The position numbers and the translations under genes are program-made. Below, in pieces: positions 10,721 to 21,115 of a stretch of 64,000 nucleotides of DNA. The stretch's first letter is position 1; each line of letters starts with the position of its first letter. A model generated the notes under the pieces. The model did no database searches and was not told where the DNA came from. It saw only the letters and a program-made list of their open reading frames with translations. Origin of the DNA: Ailurus styani (Eukaryota > Chordata > Mammalia > Carnivora > Ailuridae); the NCBI GenBank assembly GCA_002007465.1, contig LNAC01000001.1:9393529-9457528 (forward strand). The letters run 5' to 3'.

Positions 10721-11989
10721 CTGGAGGGAGTTGATCTGACCTACAGTTGATTTTGAGAAAGGGGGGTCAGGGCGCTCCCGGCAGGAGGGATGGGGTAAGA
10801 CCCCGTGTGGAGGCAGAAAGACAGGCACGCCGAGGGAGCAGGGTGCCCTTTCATCTGGCTGAAATATAACAAATTTGAAAGTCATGGGCGCTGGGGTGGA
10901 AGGCAGAGTGAAGCTCCTCGGGCGGGGTCGGGGGGGGGGCTCCTACACTGGCATGCCACCGTGTGCACACGACGTCCCCCTGGCAGCACCCCCGGGAGCC
11001 CCTTTGGACGGCAGTGGGGGAGCAGCCATGGCTGGAAGGGGCCGTGTCCCAGCGGGAGGGGAGAAGCCGGGATAGAAACCAGAAATACCCACAAAGTGCA
11101 CAAGCCAGATAACGTCTCAGCATCAGCTAACCTGGTGTGTTGTTCTCACCAGGAGACCTAGGGTGGAATATACGAGCATCCTAAGCCTCTCCCAGAGGGA
11201 GACCCTGGGGGAGGCCACACGGAAAGGCAGGGCCCCCCACGAGCAAAGCCCCAGAAGGATGCAACAGAGCGCGTGGGCAACGTACCTGGTGAACCAAGAA
11301 ATTCCAGTTCCGAAAACAGTCCGTGAGAAAAGCATTGACCAGTCCTTGTCGGGGGCTCCTGCGGTTTTCCCAGAACACCTGCCGCCCGTCACCCCGACGA
11401 GAGCACGGGGCTCCCCAGCTCGCCCTCCCCGCCCCGGCCCCTGCTGCTGCTCCGTGAACTGGGGGAGGCCGCCCTTGCCCCTCGGCAAACTGCCATTTCC
11501 TTCCTGGAATGCGCGTCCTGGATTGTTAAGTGTAAAAACCAAAATTCATGTGCTACCCGTGTGGGAAAGAAACCGCCTTCTAATCCTTCTGATCCTCAGA
11601 ACCGGGGCGCTAGGATCAAAGGAAGAGCAGAAGAGGGACTCCCTAGAAGAGGAGCCGACTGGGAGTAGCAGGTGCGTGGAATATGTAAGTAACTGTCTAT
11701 GCGAGAGTTGGTCTTGGGTCAGTTTTCCCAGACACAGGGCCCTACAGGGCTCCTTGGACAGGGGTTAGTTGGACAGAGGGGGCTCTCTGAGAAAGAGGGA
11801 AGGAGGAAGCAGAGGGCACAAGGCCCGGGACTGAGCAGGGCTGGGCTCAGCGCACCCGGCCCCCTGCCAGGTGGGGGCAATGACCTTGCAGGTGGGATGG
11901 TTTCTGCTCAGCCCAGGGCCACGCCCCTGCAGCAGTGTAGGGGGAGGTGCTGAGGGCCCACACGCACGCACGGCCTTTGGGGTCTGGGC

Positions 11990-12300
11990 GCCCGGCAGCG
12001 TCCACTACAAAGCTCAGAAACCTTTGCTGCTGGGGCGTGTGAACGGAGAGCTCCGAGCCCACGGAGAAACACCTGTCGGCCCGGGAGAACGAGCGGGGGC
12101 AGGAGAGGCAGAACACCCAGCAGCAGCTGCCCGGCCCCGCACCAGCTCCTCCTGCCTCCCGCCGGAGTCTCGGTCCCTGCAGCCCTCCTCCTCCTGGGGT
12201 GAGTAGCCACCGGGATTGCGGTCGGGCGCTGCGGTCGTCAGCCCCTTGCCGTTACTGGTGTTGCTGCTGGGAAGAGTCCTCAAGAGAGCGGCACGTTGAT
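11990..12300 (+). promoter_or_regulatory. CpG-rich segment with a consensus splice donor
   Basis: By hand count about 19 CpG fall in 12001-12240, high for this genome. On the plus strand a strong 5' splice-site sequence, GGG/GTGAGTAG, has its GT at 12199-12200. This would fit a small unannotated first exon, for instance of a long non-coding RNA. Chance occurrence in GC-rich DNA is the main alternative. Confidence 0.25.
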
Positions 12301-12446
12301 CCTGAGGACCTAGAAGGACACGTTGCCATAAGTAAGACGAGTGATCTGGAAAGACTGAAATTAGGGCTTGAAGGAAGTTGTGGGGGCATCGCAGGAGGTA
12401 AGAGGAGGCAAAGCTAAGAAAATGGACTTGATCATAAATAGTGTCC

Positions 12447-12477
12447 GCACGTGCACGTGTGCGCGCGCACACACACG
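12447..12477. repeat. Alternating purine-pyrimidine tract
   Basis: Thirty-one bases of unbroken purine-pyrimidine alternation, mixing CG, CA and TG steps with the core GTGTGCGCGCGCACACAC. This composition favours Z-DNA under negative supercoiling. Confidence 0.8.
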
Positions 12478-12780
12478 AAGGGATGAAGGCAACGAGCCAC
12501 CTGGGGCCAATGAGGAGAACCGGAGACTAGGGATGGTCTAGTTCGCACCCCGGATTTGATATGGGAGAGCTGGGGGCTTGGACAGGTGTCTACCCTCACG
12601 TGGCCCGAGGAAGAACCAGGTGCCCGCCCGCTGTAGGGGGCCCCACTGCCTGTCCCCCCCAGAATGCCGTTCTCCCTGTTCTGGCTCTACTGGCTTCCCC
12701 TTGGGGAGGCCCCTGTCCCCCTATCTAAGTTCGCACCCAACCATTGGCTTTCAACATGACAATTAGAATGCTTGCCCTCT

Positions 12781-12925
12781 GCAGACCCTGTTTCCTGTCT
12801 GTCTCCTCAGTGGACTGGCAGCTCTGGGGCGAGGTCTCCCCTGGCCTGCCCGCAGCTCTATCACCAGACCCCTAACAGCCCCTAGCAGGCTCTCAGTAAA
12901 CACTTTCTGAATGACTGAGTAGGAC
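12781..12925 (+). mobile_element. L2 3'-end fragment (diverged)
   Basis: The right end reads CTCAGTAAACACTTTCTGAA followed by TGACTGAGTAGG, like the L2 terminus (CTCAATAAATGTTTGTTGAATGAATGA). The preceding text is compatible but diverged. Confidence 0.55.
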
Positions 12926-12969
12926 TTACCAGAGGGAAAAAGAAGATAAAAATGAGAAAGCCTCGAGAA

Positions 12970-13078
12970 AAATTTGAAGTTCTTTCTTTCAAAGTAATCT
13001 CTGTACCCAGTGTGGGGCTCGAACCCACAACTCTGAGATCAAGTCACATGTTCTACTAAAGAAGGCAGGCAGGCACCC
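12970..13078 (-). mobile_element. Old short Can-SINE
   Basis: GTGTGGGGCTCGAACCCACA and ACTCTGAGATCAAGTCACATG identify the short older antisense SINEC type. It ends in an imperfect AGGCAGGCACCC. Confidence 0.8.
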
Positions 13079-13327
13079 GGTGGAATTCTCCATATGCCTG
13101 GCATTAATATTACAGGCGTTCTCGGCGAAGGTCACTCCATGCTTTTCTTTGAGATTATGTATGGACATCCATCGCAGATCCTGTTTTCTTTCTCTAGAAG
13201 TTCGGAAACGTGATAATCAAGGGGACTGGGACATATCTCCAATGATAAAGAAAAAGCAAATATTCACTTTATTTAAATTGTGGCTTAGTAAGAACAAAAC
13301 TGGAAAATCCCCACCTATGCCTTTCTT

Positions 13328-13579
13328 TTTTTTTTTTTTTTTTAAGATTTTATTTATTTATTTCACAGAGGGAGAGAAATCNNNNNNNNNNNNNNNNNNN
13401 NNNNNNNNNNNNNNNNNNNNNNNNNNNNNNNNNNNNNNNNNNNNNNNNNNNNNNNNNNNNNNNNNAGAGAGAGAGGGGGAAGCAGGCTCCCCGCTGAGCA
13501 GGGAGCCCGATGCGGGCCTCGATCCCAGGACCCTGAGATCATGACCTGAGCCGAAAGCAGAGGCTTTAACCCACTGAGC
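13328..13579 (-). mobile_element. Can-SINE containing the assembly gap, lacking the head terminus
   Basis: Antisense SINEC with a perfect 12-bp duplication TATGCCTTTCTT at 13316-13327 and 13580-13591. It stops at CACTGAGC and lacks the usual ACCCAGGCGCCC, so the insertion is 5'-truncated by about 12 bases. The N gap lies in its GA-rich body. Confidence 0.93.
13382..13465. other. Assembly gap (84 N)
   Basis: Eighty-four undetermined bases within the purine-rich part of a SINE. The true length is unknown; an intact copy would need roughly 20-40 bases here, so the gap size is probably only an estimate. Confidence 0.99.
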
Positions 13580-13967
13580 TATGCCTTTCTTAAGTGTAGA
13601 GTGACTTTCGTCTCTGCGGGAGCCCAGATTGTCCCTGAGGCCGTTTGCATGGGGCTGGTGTTGGGGGTCCAAACCTTTTTGTGCTGTCTGCCCGCCAGCA
13701 GGGCCCATCTGCCCCAGTGCGCGTGCTCTCCCCAGTCCTCGGCCCGCCTCTTTTTGGCGTGACCATAAAATGCATGATCGATAAGCAAGGTCCCGGTCCC
13801 CGGGGTCACTGGGGAGTCCCTGACATTAGGACCCCAGGGACCCAGTCTGGAATGAGACCCCTTACTATGTGTTGCTCTGGCTGCTAACTCTGGTCCTAGT
13901 GCCCCTTTCCTCAGGGAGTGTTGGGGGCCCTGCGTTCCCCGACCCCCACGCAGCTCTCATGGACTTT

Positions 13968-14153
13968 TTTTTAAAGATTTTATTTATTTATTTGATAGAG
14001 AGAGATTACAAGTAGGCAGAGAGGCAGGCAGAGAGAGGAGGAAGCAGGCTCCCTGCTGAGCAGAGAGCCCGATGCGGGCTCGATCCCAGGACCCTGAGAT
14101 CATGACCTGAGCCGAAGGCAGAGGCTTTAACCCGCGGAGCCACCCAGGCGCCC
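13968..14153 (-). mobile_element. Can-SINE, mustelid subtype
   Basis: Antisense SINEC flanked by a 14-bp duplication with two differences, CTCTCATGGACTTT (13954-13967) and CTCCCACGGACTTT (14154-14167). Confidence 0.96.
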
Positions 14154-14321
14154 CTCCCACGGACTTTAATAAGGGACATGTGACAGAAACCACATGCTGG
14201 GCTTGGAAAATGAATGGGCTGACCCACACGTTCTCTCCGGGGAGGAGAGAGCTCTTACTCCTCCAGTCAGTCAAGGACAATGAAAACCAAATGTGTCTGC
14301 CGTGGTGTGCAAACCCCCGCA

Positions 14322-14322
<1 letters not shown>

Positions 14323-14374
<52 letters not shown>
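14323..14374. repeat. (CA)n microsatellite, 26 units
   Basis: An uninterrupted run of 26 AC units, long enough to be polymorphic. Frames over it encode only dipeptide repeats. Confidence 0.98.
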
Positions 14375-14378
<4 letters not shown>

Positions 14379-15459
14379 CAAATATTCATTATGTGCGATA
14401 GGCCAAGGGTAGTTGCTGTTGTTGAAACGTAAGCTTGTTGCTGGTTCTCTAGAAGGCAGAACGCTGGGACTCAGAGACTTCCTGCACACCATGCTCTCTC
14501 CTTGCTGTTACGGCCGAAATCACTGACTTTATCACCAAATTCTGTTCTGGGGGAGAGCAGCGGGCTCCGTGTTTGGCTGACAGCGCGGTGTTGCGCCTCA
14601 GGGAGCTGCCTTTCCAACTTGGAGGTGCCTCAGATCTTCTGATGCTTCCCCTGCAGGAGCCGTCCGCACTGCCCAGCTGCTGGAGGAGGCGCCGTGGGGT
14701 GGGGGATGGGGGGCCCCTCCCGGGGGCATGGACCCCCCGCTGCTGGAGGGGGTCCGTGCCCCCAGAAGGAGGGACCCCCCCCAACTGGTAGAGCGGTAGC
14801 AGAGCCTGGCTTGGCTTTCCCAAGAAGGGCTTGGCTGGCAGCACACCCCCAACCCCGCCCCCCACCCCCCAGTGGATTCCATTTAGCAGAAGGAAGAACT
14901 GAGGGTCCCCGTTCAGGCTGAGAGCGGCTCCTCGGCCCCCCAGCCCTTGCCGATGCCTTTGCTGGAAAGCTTCGGCCAGAGCTGGGGAGGGTTTCTGGCT
15001 CTGCTCTGGGCGAAATAGTTGGCGGGACAAGACTACATGGGACGGATGAACCAAAATTCCTTTATTCTAGCCAAGTCCCCTGATTTCTTTTTACCAGTGT
15101 CATCAGGGGGTCGCCTGCCGCCTTCTCCTCTCTACTCCCACTTCCACCTGCTGACACCTTCATTCTTGAGCTGTTTCACTGCCACTCGGTGCAGTGGGAT
15201 CGTTGACTCCAGTCTCTGGTGTCCGACATAGAGTCACTCGAAAAGCCCTACCCATTCCACCTCCAGTGTAGTTCTCACACCTCGGTCGCTTCGCTCCCCT
15301 GACGCTGGTGAAGTTTGCGGACCCCGTTTGTGCTCAGCTCAGCCAGTACAACAGGCTCCTCACGGGCTTGCTCGCTTCAGTCTGCTCTCCAGTGCAGGGC
15401 TGTCTGGCTAAATAATTGGCAAAGGACATTCCTTCCTAAAATGAGGTAAGATAGAGATG
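14375..15459. other. GC-rich non-genic stretch
   Basis: No defended gene. G-rich and C-rich runs cluster at 14690-14880 (for example GGGGTGGGGGATGGGGGG). The part from about 15300 to 15420 faintly resembles L2. Confidence 0.4.
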
Positions 15460-15570
15460 CCTGGACTGGCTTAGTCGGGGGAGCGTGTGACTCTGGATCT
15501 CCGGGTTGTAAGTTTGAACCCCACGTTCGGTATAGAGATTACTTAAAAAAAAAAAACTCTTAATAAAAGA
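15460..15570 (+). mobile_element. Old short Can-SINE
   Basis: ATGCCTGGACTGGCTTAGTC, then GTAAGTTTGAACCCCACGTT and GGTATAGAGATTACTTAAAA, followed by poly-A. This is the short ancestral SINEC form without the long pyrimidine body. Confidence 0.8.
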
Positions 15571-16349
15571 CAAGATAATGCCTTCCATGCCTTTTCACTG
15601 ATTCCTGATATTTCCTTGAGCTAGCTTGTCATTGTACAATGAAACGCCAAACATAGAAATTTAACCTCCTACTCAGGAGCATGACTATTATTAAAAAAAA
15701 ATCAGAACAGAACAAGTGTTGGTGAATACGTGGAGAAATTGGAACCCTGGTGCACTGCTGGTAGGAATGAAAAAATGATACTGCTTCTATAAGGGGGTGC
15801 CTCAAAAAATTAAAAATAGGGTTACCATAAAATCCAGCAATTCCCCTCGTGGGTATATTTACGAGAGAATTGAAAGCAGGATCTCAGTGATGTATTTGTA
15901 TGCCTAGTTCGTGACAGCACTAATCACAATTATCAGTGGGTGAGGGCAGCTCAGGTGTCTTCACATGGATGAATGGATGAACAAAATATGACTACGCATA
16001 ATGGAATACTAGCCGGCCTTAAAAAGGCAGCATGTTCTGACACTACAACACAGATGAAACTTCCATTATGCTAAGTGGAACAAGCCAGTTGCAAAGAGCC
16101 AAATACTGTGTAATTCCATGGATATATCTAGAAGAGTTAAATTCATGGAGACGGGGAGCAGAAGGGTGGTTGCCAGGGGCTGGGGAAGGCGAATGGGGAG
16201 CTGTTGTTCTGAGGGTACTGAGTTTCAGTTTGGCAAGATGAAAAAGCCCTGGGTATTTGGTTGCACAACAGTGTGAACAGATGTAACACGACTGAACTGT
16301 ACATTGTCAACGGTTAAGATGGTAGGTTTTGTTATGTGTATTTTTTTTA

Positions 16350-16562
16350 TTTTTTATTTTTTTTTTTTAAAGATTTTATTTATTTATTTGACACACAGAG
16401 AGAGATTACAAGTAGGCAGAGAGGCAGGCAGAGAGACAGGGAGAGGAGGAAGCAGGCTCCCTGCTGAGCAGAGAGCCCGATGCGGGCCTCGATCCCAGGA
16501 CGCTGAGATCATGACCTGAGCCGAAAGCAGAGGCTTTAACCCACTGAGCCACCCAGGCGCCC
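16350..16562 (-). mobile_element. Can-SINE, first of a tandem pair within L1M
   Basis: Antisense mustelid-type SINEC. The target sequence TATGTGTATTTTTTTTA is at 16333-16349 and 16563-16579, with a third TATGTGTATTTT at 16774-16785 beyond the next SINE. Confidence 0.95.
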
Positions 16563-16579
16563 TATGTGTATTTTTTTTA

Positions 16580-16773
16580 AAAGAGATTTTATTTATTTAT
16601 TTGACAGAGAGAGAGAGATCCCAAGTAGGCAGAGAGGCAGGCAGAGAGAGAGGAGGAAGCAGGCTCCCCACAGAGCAGGCAGCCCGACATGGGGCTTGAT
16701 CCCGGGACCCTGAGACCAATGACCCAAGCCGAAGGCAGAGGCTTTAACCCACTGAGCCACCCAGGCGCCCTCT
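16580..16773 (-). mobile_element. Can-SINE, second of a tandem pair within L1M
   Basis: Antisense mustelid-type SINEC between the second and third copies of TATGTGTATTTT. Same orientation and same target as its left neighbour. Confidence 0.95.
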
Positions 16774-16800
16774 TATGTGTATTTTAACAGTTAAATTTTT

Positions 16801-17644
16801 AAAATAATTTTTAAATTAAGCTTATATTATGATAGAGCAACCTGAGTATCTGTTGCCCTGTTTCGTGAAGATGAATTTCAGTATTTGGCAGAAGAAGTTA
16901 ACTTTGTAAACTGTGTGGAACTTGTAGAATAACAAAATATAAACTCCATCTCTCTTCTAAGAAGGATGAATTAGATCCCCTGTAGTAAATTTATAATATC
17001 TATAAGATTCTTTAAGATGAAACTTTCCAGGTGAAACTTTGTCCTGTTGTTGACATGACCAACGGTCCATGTGCCGTACTTGGCACGGGATTTTTAGCAA
17101 GTTTAGGTAGCTGAGAACTTAGAATCTCAAGAAGGTAAATTGCAGGAGTACATTTGGGTACTGGAGCATGAAAGGCTATGAGACTAGTTAGCTACCCAAA
17201 TCTGGACCACGTGCTGCCCATTTATCAGGAGACTTTCCATTCCCGCTTCAAAGGAAGAGAAAGAATAATATGAGCCAGTGTCCAGACCATTTTAATAAAT
17301 ACAGAGTTCCCCAAAAGACCCACCACTCCAGACCTTATGGCTCCTGCCAAATCCTGTAAAAATAAAGATTAAACCATACGGAATATTTGTTTTGTTCTGA
17401 TTGCCACTATTTTGTTTTGGTAATAAATGTCTCCGGGCTTCTGGCCTAACAGAGTGCTGACGGCTCTAGCTTTTGATTCGGCTCATCTCCCACCCTTGAA
17501 AAGGAATCACTTCTTCCTTGGCTTCCTGATACCCTGTCCTTCTGGAATCATACCGCCTTGCTCAGAGGGAGTGGGAGCATGCCGGGCTGCCCTGGGCGAG
17601 GGCTAGGTTCTAGCATCGGTGGGCCTGGTGCTCAGATTCCTCAC
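16801..17644. other. Non-genic AT-rich stretch
   Basis: No repeat, RNA or coding feature recognised. Confidence 0.4.
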
Positions 17645-17895
17645 CATGTTCTAAAATTTTGTATTTTTAAATAATTGCAAGCTTATGGAAAATTTGCAGG
17701 AATAGTACAAAGAACTACTGCAAATCTTTTACCCAGTTTCATCCATTGCTCATAGTTTGCCTTTCTCTTTCTCTCTCTGTGTCTCATATAGTCACAGTAC
17801 AATGGTCAGAATCAGGAAATGAAACATGAGCACAATACTTATCTACAGTATATCTAATGTGGTCAATTTTTCCAGTAATATCTCCTATAGTTTTT
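17645..17895 (-). mobile_element. L1M 3' UTR fragment
   Basis: AATAGTACAAAGAACTACTG, TTTTACCCAGTTTCATCCAT and CAGTACAATGGTCAGAATCA, then CAGGAAATGAAACATG, match the antisense 3' UTR of old L1M (L1ME-like) elements. A T-rich run follows to 17926. Confidence 0.7.
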
Positions 17896-17970
17896 TTTTT
17901 GTTTTTTTTTTTTTTGTTTTCCAGTCTAAGATTGCTCATTGAATGTGTTTAGGCAGTAGGGATTCATTTA

Positions 17971-18144
17971 CTCTTTTTTTTTTGTAAGATTTTATTTTTT
18001 TGTCAGAGAGACAGCAAATGTGGGGAGAGGCAGAGGGAGAAGTAGGCTCCGTGCTGAGCAAAGAGCCCAGCGTGGGACTTGGTCCTGAGATCATGACCTG
18101 AGCAGAAGGCAGACGCTTGACCTACTGAGCCACTCAGGCATTCC
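17971..18144 (-). mobile_element. Can-SINE, older subtype
   Basis: Antisense SINEC ending GAGCCACTCAGGCATTCC. The flanks GGGATTCATTTA (17959-17970) and GGGACTCATTCA (18145-18156) look like an aged target-site duplication. Confidence 0.9.
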
Positions 18145-18876
18145 GGGACTCATTCAATTTTGACCACCAATTAAGCAAGTCAGCCCTCGCCCCTCTTTCC
18201 CACTTTCCAGTAGAAAAAGAAGTTGGTGATTACAAGGAATTGGGGAACAGTTAACTTTTTTTCCAGTCTATATGAGTTAATTATAATTTACCCTTTATAA
18301 GAAGATGAATGCATATGGCTTTATATTATTGATGAACTACCCTATAATAACTGAAAAGAGCCTACAATGAAAAAGAATGTTCTTTTGACTCTATGATGCA
18401 AATTGTTTAAATGGTACAGCTTCCCAGGCTATAGCCATCAAGAAGATGTCCCTCTGTAGAATGGACAGTGATGATGCAAGCGTGGTTGCAATAGGGGCCG
18501 TGTCTTGTTTGTGGACTAAAGTCGCTGTTGCACCATCTCTCGCCATAGGGATAACCAAGCAGTTCACAAGTAACCCAACAGTAATAAGAGGGAGTAGAGA
18601 AATGGTCAGAGGAAAAGTGCCCAGGCTGACGGTGGCAGTTCTCTGATGTTGGCTGCACCTGTCGTCCCACCACCAATAACATCCCAGTTAAAGGCTGGGT
18701 TGAACCTCTTGAAAATATTGTCTGTGCCTTGACTCTATGAAACATACACTCCTTTCTCCAGGAATGAAGACTCCCAAGGGAGCAAAGGTTGAGCTTTCAG
18801 AGGTTGGCGATGGAAAGGGGGGCTGGACTTCCAGAACGGTAGCTACAATGCCTTCTTCCCCAACCCCATCTCAGGG

Positions 18877-18877
<1 letters not shown>
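18145..18877. other. Non-genic stretch, nothing recognised
   Basis: Contains an open minus-strand frame of 112 codons (18407-18745) with no motif I recognise; I treat it as chance. No repeat family identified. Confidence 0.35.

Positions 18878-18932
<55 letters not shown>
18878..18932. repeat. (TG)n microsatellite, about 27 units
   Basis: Uninterrupted TG run, probably polymorphic. Overlapping frames are dipeptide artefacts. Confidence 0.98.
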
Positions 18933-18934
<2 letters not shown>

Positions 18935-19919
18935 GGAGGTCCTTTCCAGGGTAAGTGGGTGGAGAGGCAGAGAGACGGGGGAGACAATCATATGCATGCG
19001 CACAGGGAATTAGGATCTCACTGAGGATTCAGCCAACAGAGGAATGACTCAGTGGAGTTTGACTGGCCTCATCGATAGTTGCAAAGAAACTTTTGGAAAC
19101 TGTGAAGTCCAGATGGGGTGGGTTTGCAACATGTCCCAGTGCAGTAAGGCTAGTTAAAGGAAGCTTGGGTCACATGTTGTCAGATTTTCTTTTCTTTTTT
19201 CTTTCTTTTTTTTTTTTTAGATTTTCATATTAGACATTATTCTCCTTCCACATAGCCTGGCCTCCTTTTAGGCCTAAACTAATTCTGTTTGAGCTCCTGG
19301 TTTGTGGGCACAGCTTCACAGGATGTTGTATCTAAAAAGAACTGCAAGCGCAGGGAACATCTAGTTCAACCCTCATATTACAGATAGGGAAATTGGGTAT
19401 CAGAGAAGTCTGGTGTGCGTCTGGTGTGCTTACGGTATATTTCTTATTGAATGTGCAGGGTGGTAAGGACGTTCATGAGATGACCTCTTGCTGGTTGTGG
19501 GAAGGGGGAAGATTAAATCCAAACAATTTGCATAAGGACAAAATTATTTTATTAGGAATTCAGTTAAATTTTATCATAGCTAAAAAGATGTCAGAAACTA
19601 TAACGAAAATGGCAAAGAAGTATAATGACTGGTTCTTTCTTAGGTTACCTGACCACACTGTATAATGGTCAACATTTCAGAATGACCAAATTGGAAAACA
19701 GAGAAGCTAATGTTATGCCATATGAAGTGAATCCTTTTGGTAATAGTAAGAAAGTCCTCCTCGAAGGCATCTCAGTCAGAATTCTAGGTGTCTTTAAAGT
19801 GATCTCTTTAAATTCACTCATATTCTATGAGTGTTAATCCATTGTGATTGTTATCCTTATTGAAACTCCTAGAGTACCATCCTTGTCCAGTGGGAAATTA
19901 ATAAGTGCTTCTTGATAAT
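18933..19919. other. Non-genic stretch
   Basis: Includes a T-rich run near 19200-19219 and a weak MIR-like motif at 19355-19400 (CATCTAGTTCAACCCTCA, then ATTACAGATAGGGAAATTGG). Otherwise nothing recognised. Confidence 0.35.
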
Positions 19920-20150
19920 AAATCATTCATAGATTCTTTACTTCCTTTGCTCATTCATTCGGCTGAGAGTTTTGTGTACCTATCATAGGAAACCTATACC
20001 CCTAGACAGTGTTAAGAGTATAAAAAGAAATAAGATTTGGTCCTTGTCCATAAAAAGCTTGCAGTCTGTAATGAGAACGAACATGTATACAGACGGCGAC
20101 TAGAAGGTGGCGTCATAAAAGGTAGAGAAATAAAGGTGTGTTGTAGTGAT
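19920..20150 (-). mobile_element. L2 3'-end fragment (diverged)
   Basis: GCTCATTCATTCGGCTGAGA, TTAAGAGTATAAAAAGAAAT and GTCCATAAAAAGCTTGCAGT follow the antisense L2 end (TCATTCATTCAACAAA...AAGGAGCTTACAGTCTAG). Confidence 0.55.
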
Positions 20151-20224
20151 CTGGAGGTAAAGCTGGTGTGAGCTGTGTACTTGTCACCTATCCAGCCTCT
20201 TCTTCACCCTGCCATCCTTAGCGT

Positions 20225-20450
20225 GAGGATTCCCTTTTGTGACCTAAGATGGCTGCTACACCCTCCGCCACAAGTCTCATACCCAGCCAGCAAAAAAAAG
20301 TGGAGAGGAAGGGAAAGGCAGGCTTCCACCTTTTAAGGTCAGCACCTGGAAGTTGTACATATCACTTCCGCTCACCTACCAATGGCCAGGACTTGGCCAT
20401 ATGGCCACGCCTCCCTGCAAGGGAGGCTGGGATATGTAGTCTCAGATCAA
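20225..20450 (-). mobile_element. Mammal-wide interspersed repeat, family uncertain
   Basis: GACCTAAGATGGCTGCTACA, TATCACTTCCGCTCACCTAC and AATGGCCAGGACTTGGCCAT, then GCAAGGGAGGCTGGGATATG, match a common old repeat that is usually read as CCAAGATGGCTGC...CACTTCCGCTCACATCCCATTGGCC. I do not remember its name with certainty. Related text appears at 31790-32184, and a reverse-complement part at 53870-53970. Confidence 0.6.
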
Positions 20451-20519
20451 CGCCTGTGCCTTTTCTCTCTGCTGTGTGCAAGCTCTGGGTAGGTAGACCT
20501 TCCACTCCCTAAATTTAAT

Positions 20520-20690
20520 ATGCATATGAATCACCTGAGGATCTTGTTAAAATGGAGACCCTGAGTCAGTAGCCATGGGTAGGGGGTGGGGATGTTGGAG
20601 TTTTGCATTTCCAGAAGCTTCCAGGTAGAGCAGAAACGGTTGGTTTTTGGACCACGTCTAGGCACCACACTTCAAGGGTACAGGTGATCT
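20520..20690 (+). mobile_element. MER20-type hAT MITE
   Basis: ATGAATCACCTGAGGATCTT, GACCCTGAGTCAGTAG, TTTTGCATTTCCAGAAGCTT and CCAGGTAG follow the MER20 pattern (gaatcacctggagg...gcatttctaacaagttcccagg). No coding capacity. Confidence 0.65.
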
Positions 20691-20884
20691 CATAGATGGG
20701 GCTGTCTGCTGTTGTCGTGGCTATCAGGGTGCTAGAGACCCCTGTGGTCGTCATTAGTCTGTGACGGATGTTCCTGCAGCTGTTTGGTTAAATACCTTTG
20801 GGGAATGTTGAGGATTCGTATTAAATACCAAGATAACGGGCCATGTACAAAGTGTAATTAGAAGGCTCTTTGCTGGGCGCCTGG

Positions 20885-21064
20885 GTGGCTCAGTGGGTTA
20901 AAGCCGCTGCCTTCGGCTCAGGTCATGATCCCAGGGTCCTGGGATCGAGGCCCACGTCGGGCTCTCTGCTCAGCAGGGAGCCTGCTTCCTCCTCTCTCCT
21001 CTCTCTCTGTCTGCCTCTCTGCCTACTTGTAATCTCTCTCTCTGTGTCAAATGAATAAATAAAA

Positions 21065-21100
<36 letters not shown>
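20885..21100 (+). mobile_element. Young Can-SINE with long pure A-tail
   Basis: Sense mustelid-type SINEC with an uninterrupted A run of about 32 bases ending at 21101. A perfect 15-bp duplication AGAAGGCTCTTTGCT lies at 20870-20884 and 21101-21115. Perfect flanks and a long pure tail are signs of a recent, possibly polymorphic insertion. Confidence 0.98.
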
Positions 21101-21103
<3 letters not shown>

Positions 21104-21115
21104 AGGCTCTTTGCT

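Larger units (their letters stand above)
10736..12780. other. GC-rich non-genic stretch
   Basis: About 2 kb of GC-rich DNA without a recognised repeat. It contains a G-run-rich spot near 10919-10941 and a CpG-rich segment near 12.0-12.3 kb listed separately. Several overlapping frames on both strands reach 100-200 codons, but none shows a domain, a conserved motif or consistent exon borders. Confidence 0.4.
15675..16800 (+). mobile_element. L1M 3' end, interrupted by two SINEs
   Basis: Old L1 sense text: AACAAGTGTTGGTGAATACG, GGAGAAATTGGAACCCTGGT, ATAATGGAATACTAGCC, GGTGGTTGCCAGGGGCTGGG, and the 3' end TTATGTGTATTTTAACAG after the second SINE. It is the distal ORF2 and 3' UTR of an L1MA/L1MB-like element with many disabling changes. 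Two Can-SINEs entered at the TATGTGTATTTT motif near its end. Confidence 0.85.

Noticed and set aside
9818..10750. A 310-codon plus-strand open frame, the longest in the window
   Set aside because: Its middle overlaps L2-like sequence and its end is a Can-SINE flanked by a target duplication. GC-rich DNA explains the lack of stops. No domain is visible.
14271..14492. Frames with (Cys-Val)n or (His-Thr)n peptides here and at 18737-19003
   Set aside because: They translate the (CA)n and (TG)n microsatellites.
18407..18745. A 112-codon minus-strand frame considered as a retrocopy
   Set aside because: No known protein is recognisable, no A-tail or target duplication flanks it, and the plus strand is open over part of the same interval.
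20885..20960. tRNA-like A and B box sequence in this and the other SINE heads
   Set aside because: These are tRNA-Lys-derived SINE promoters, not tRNA genes. No intact cloverleaf was found elsewhere.
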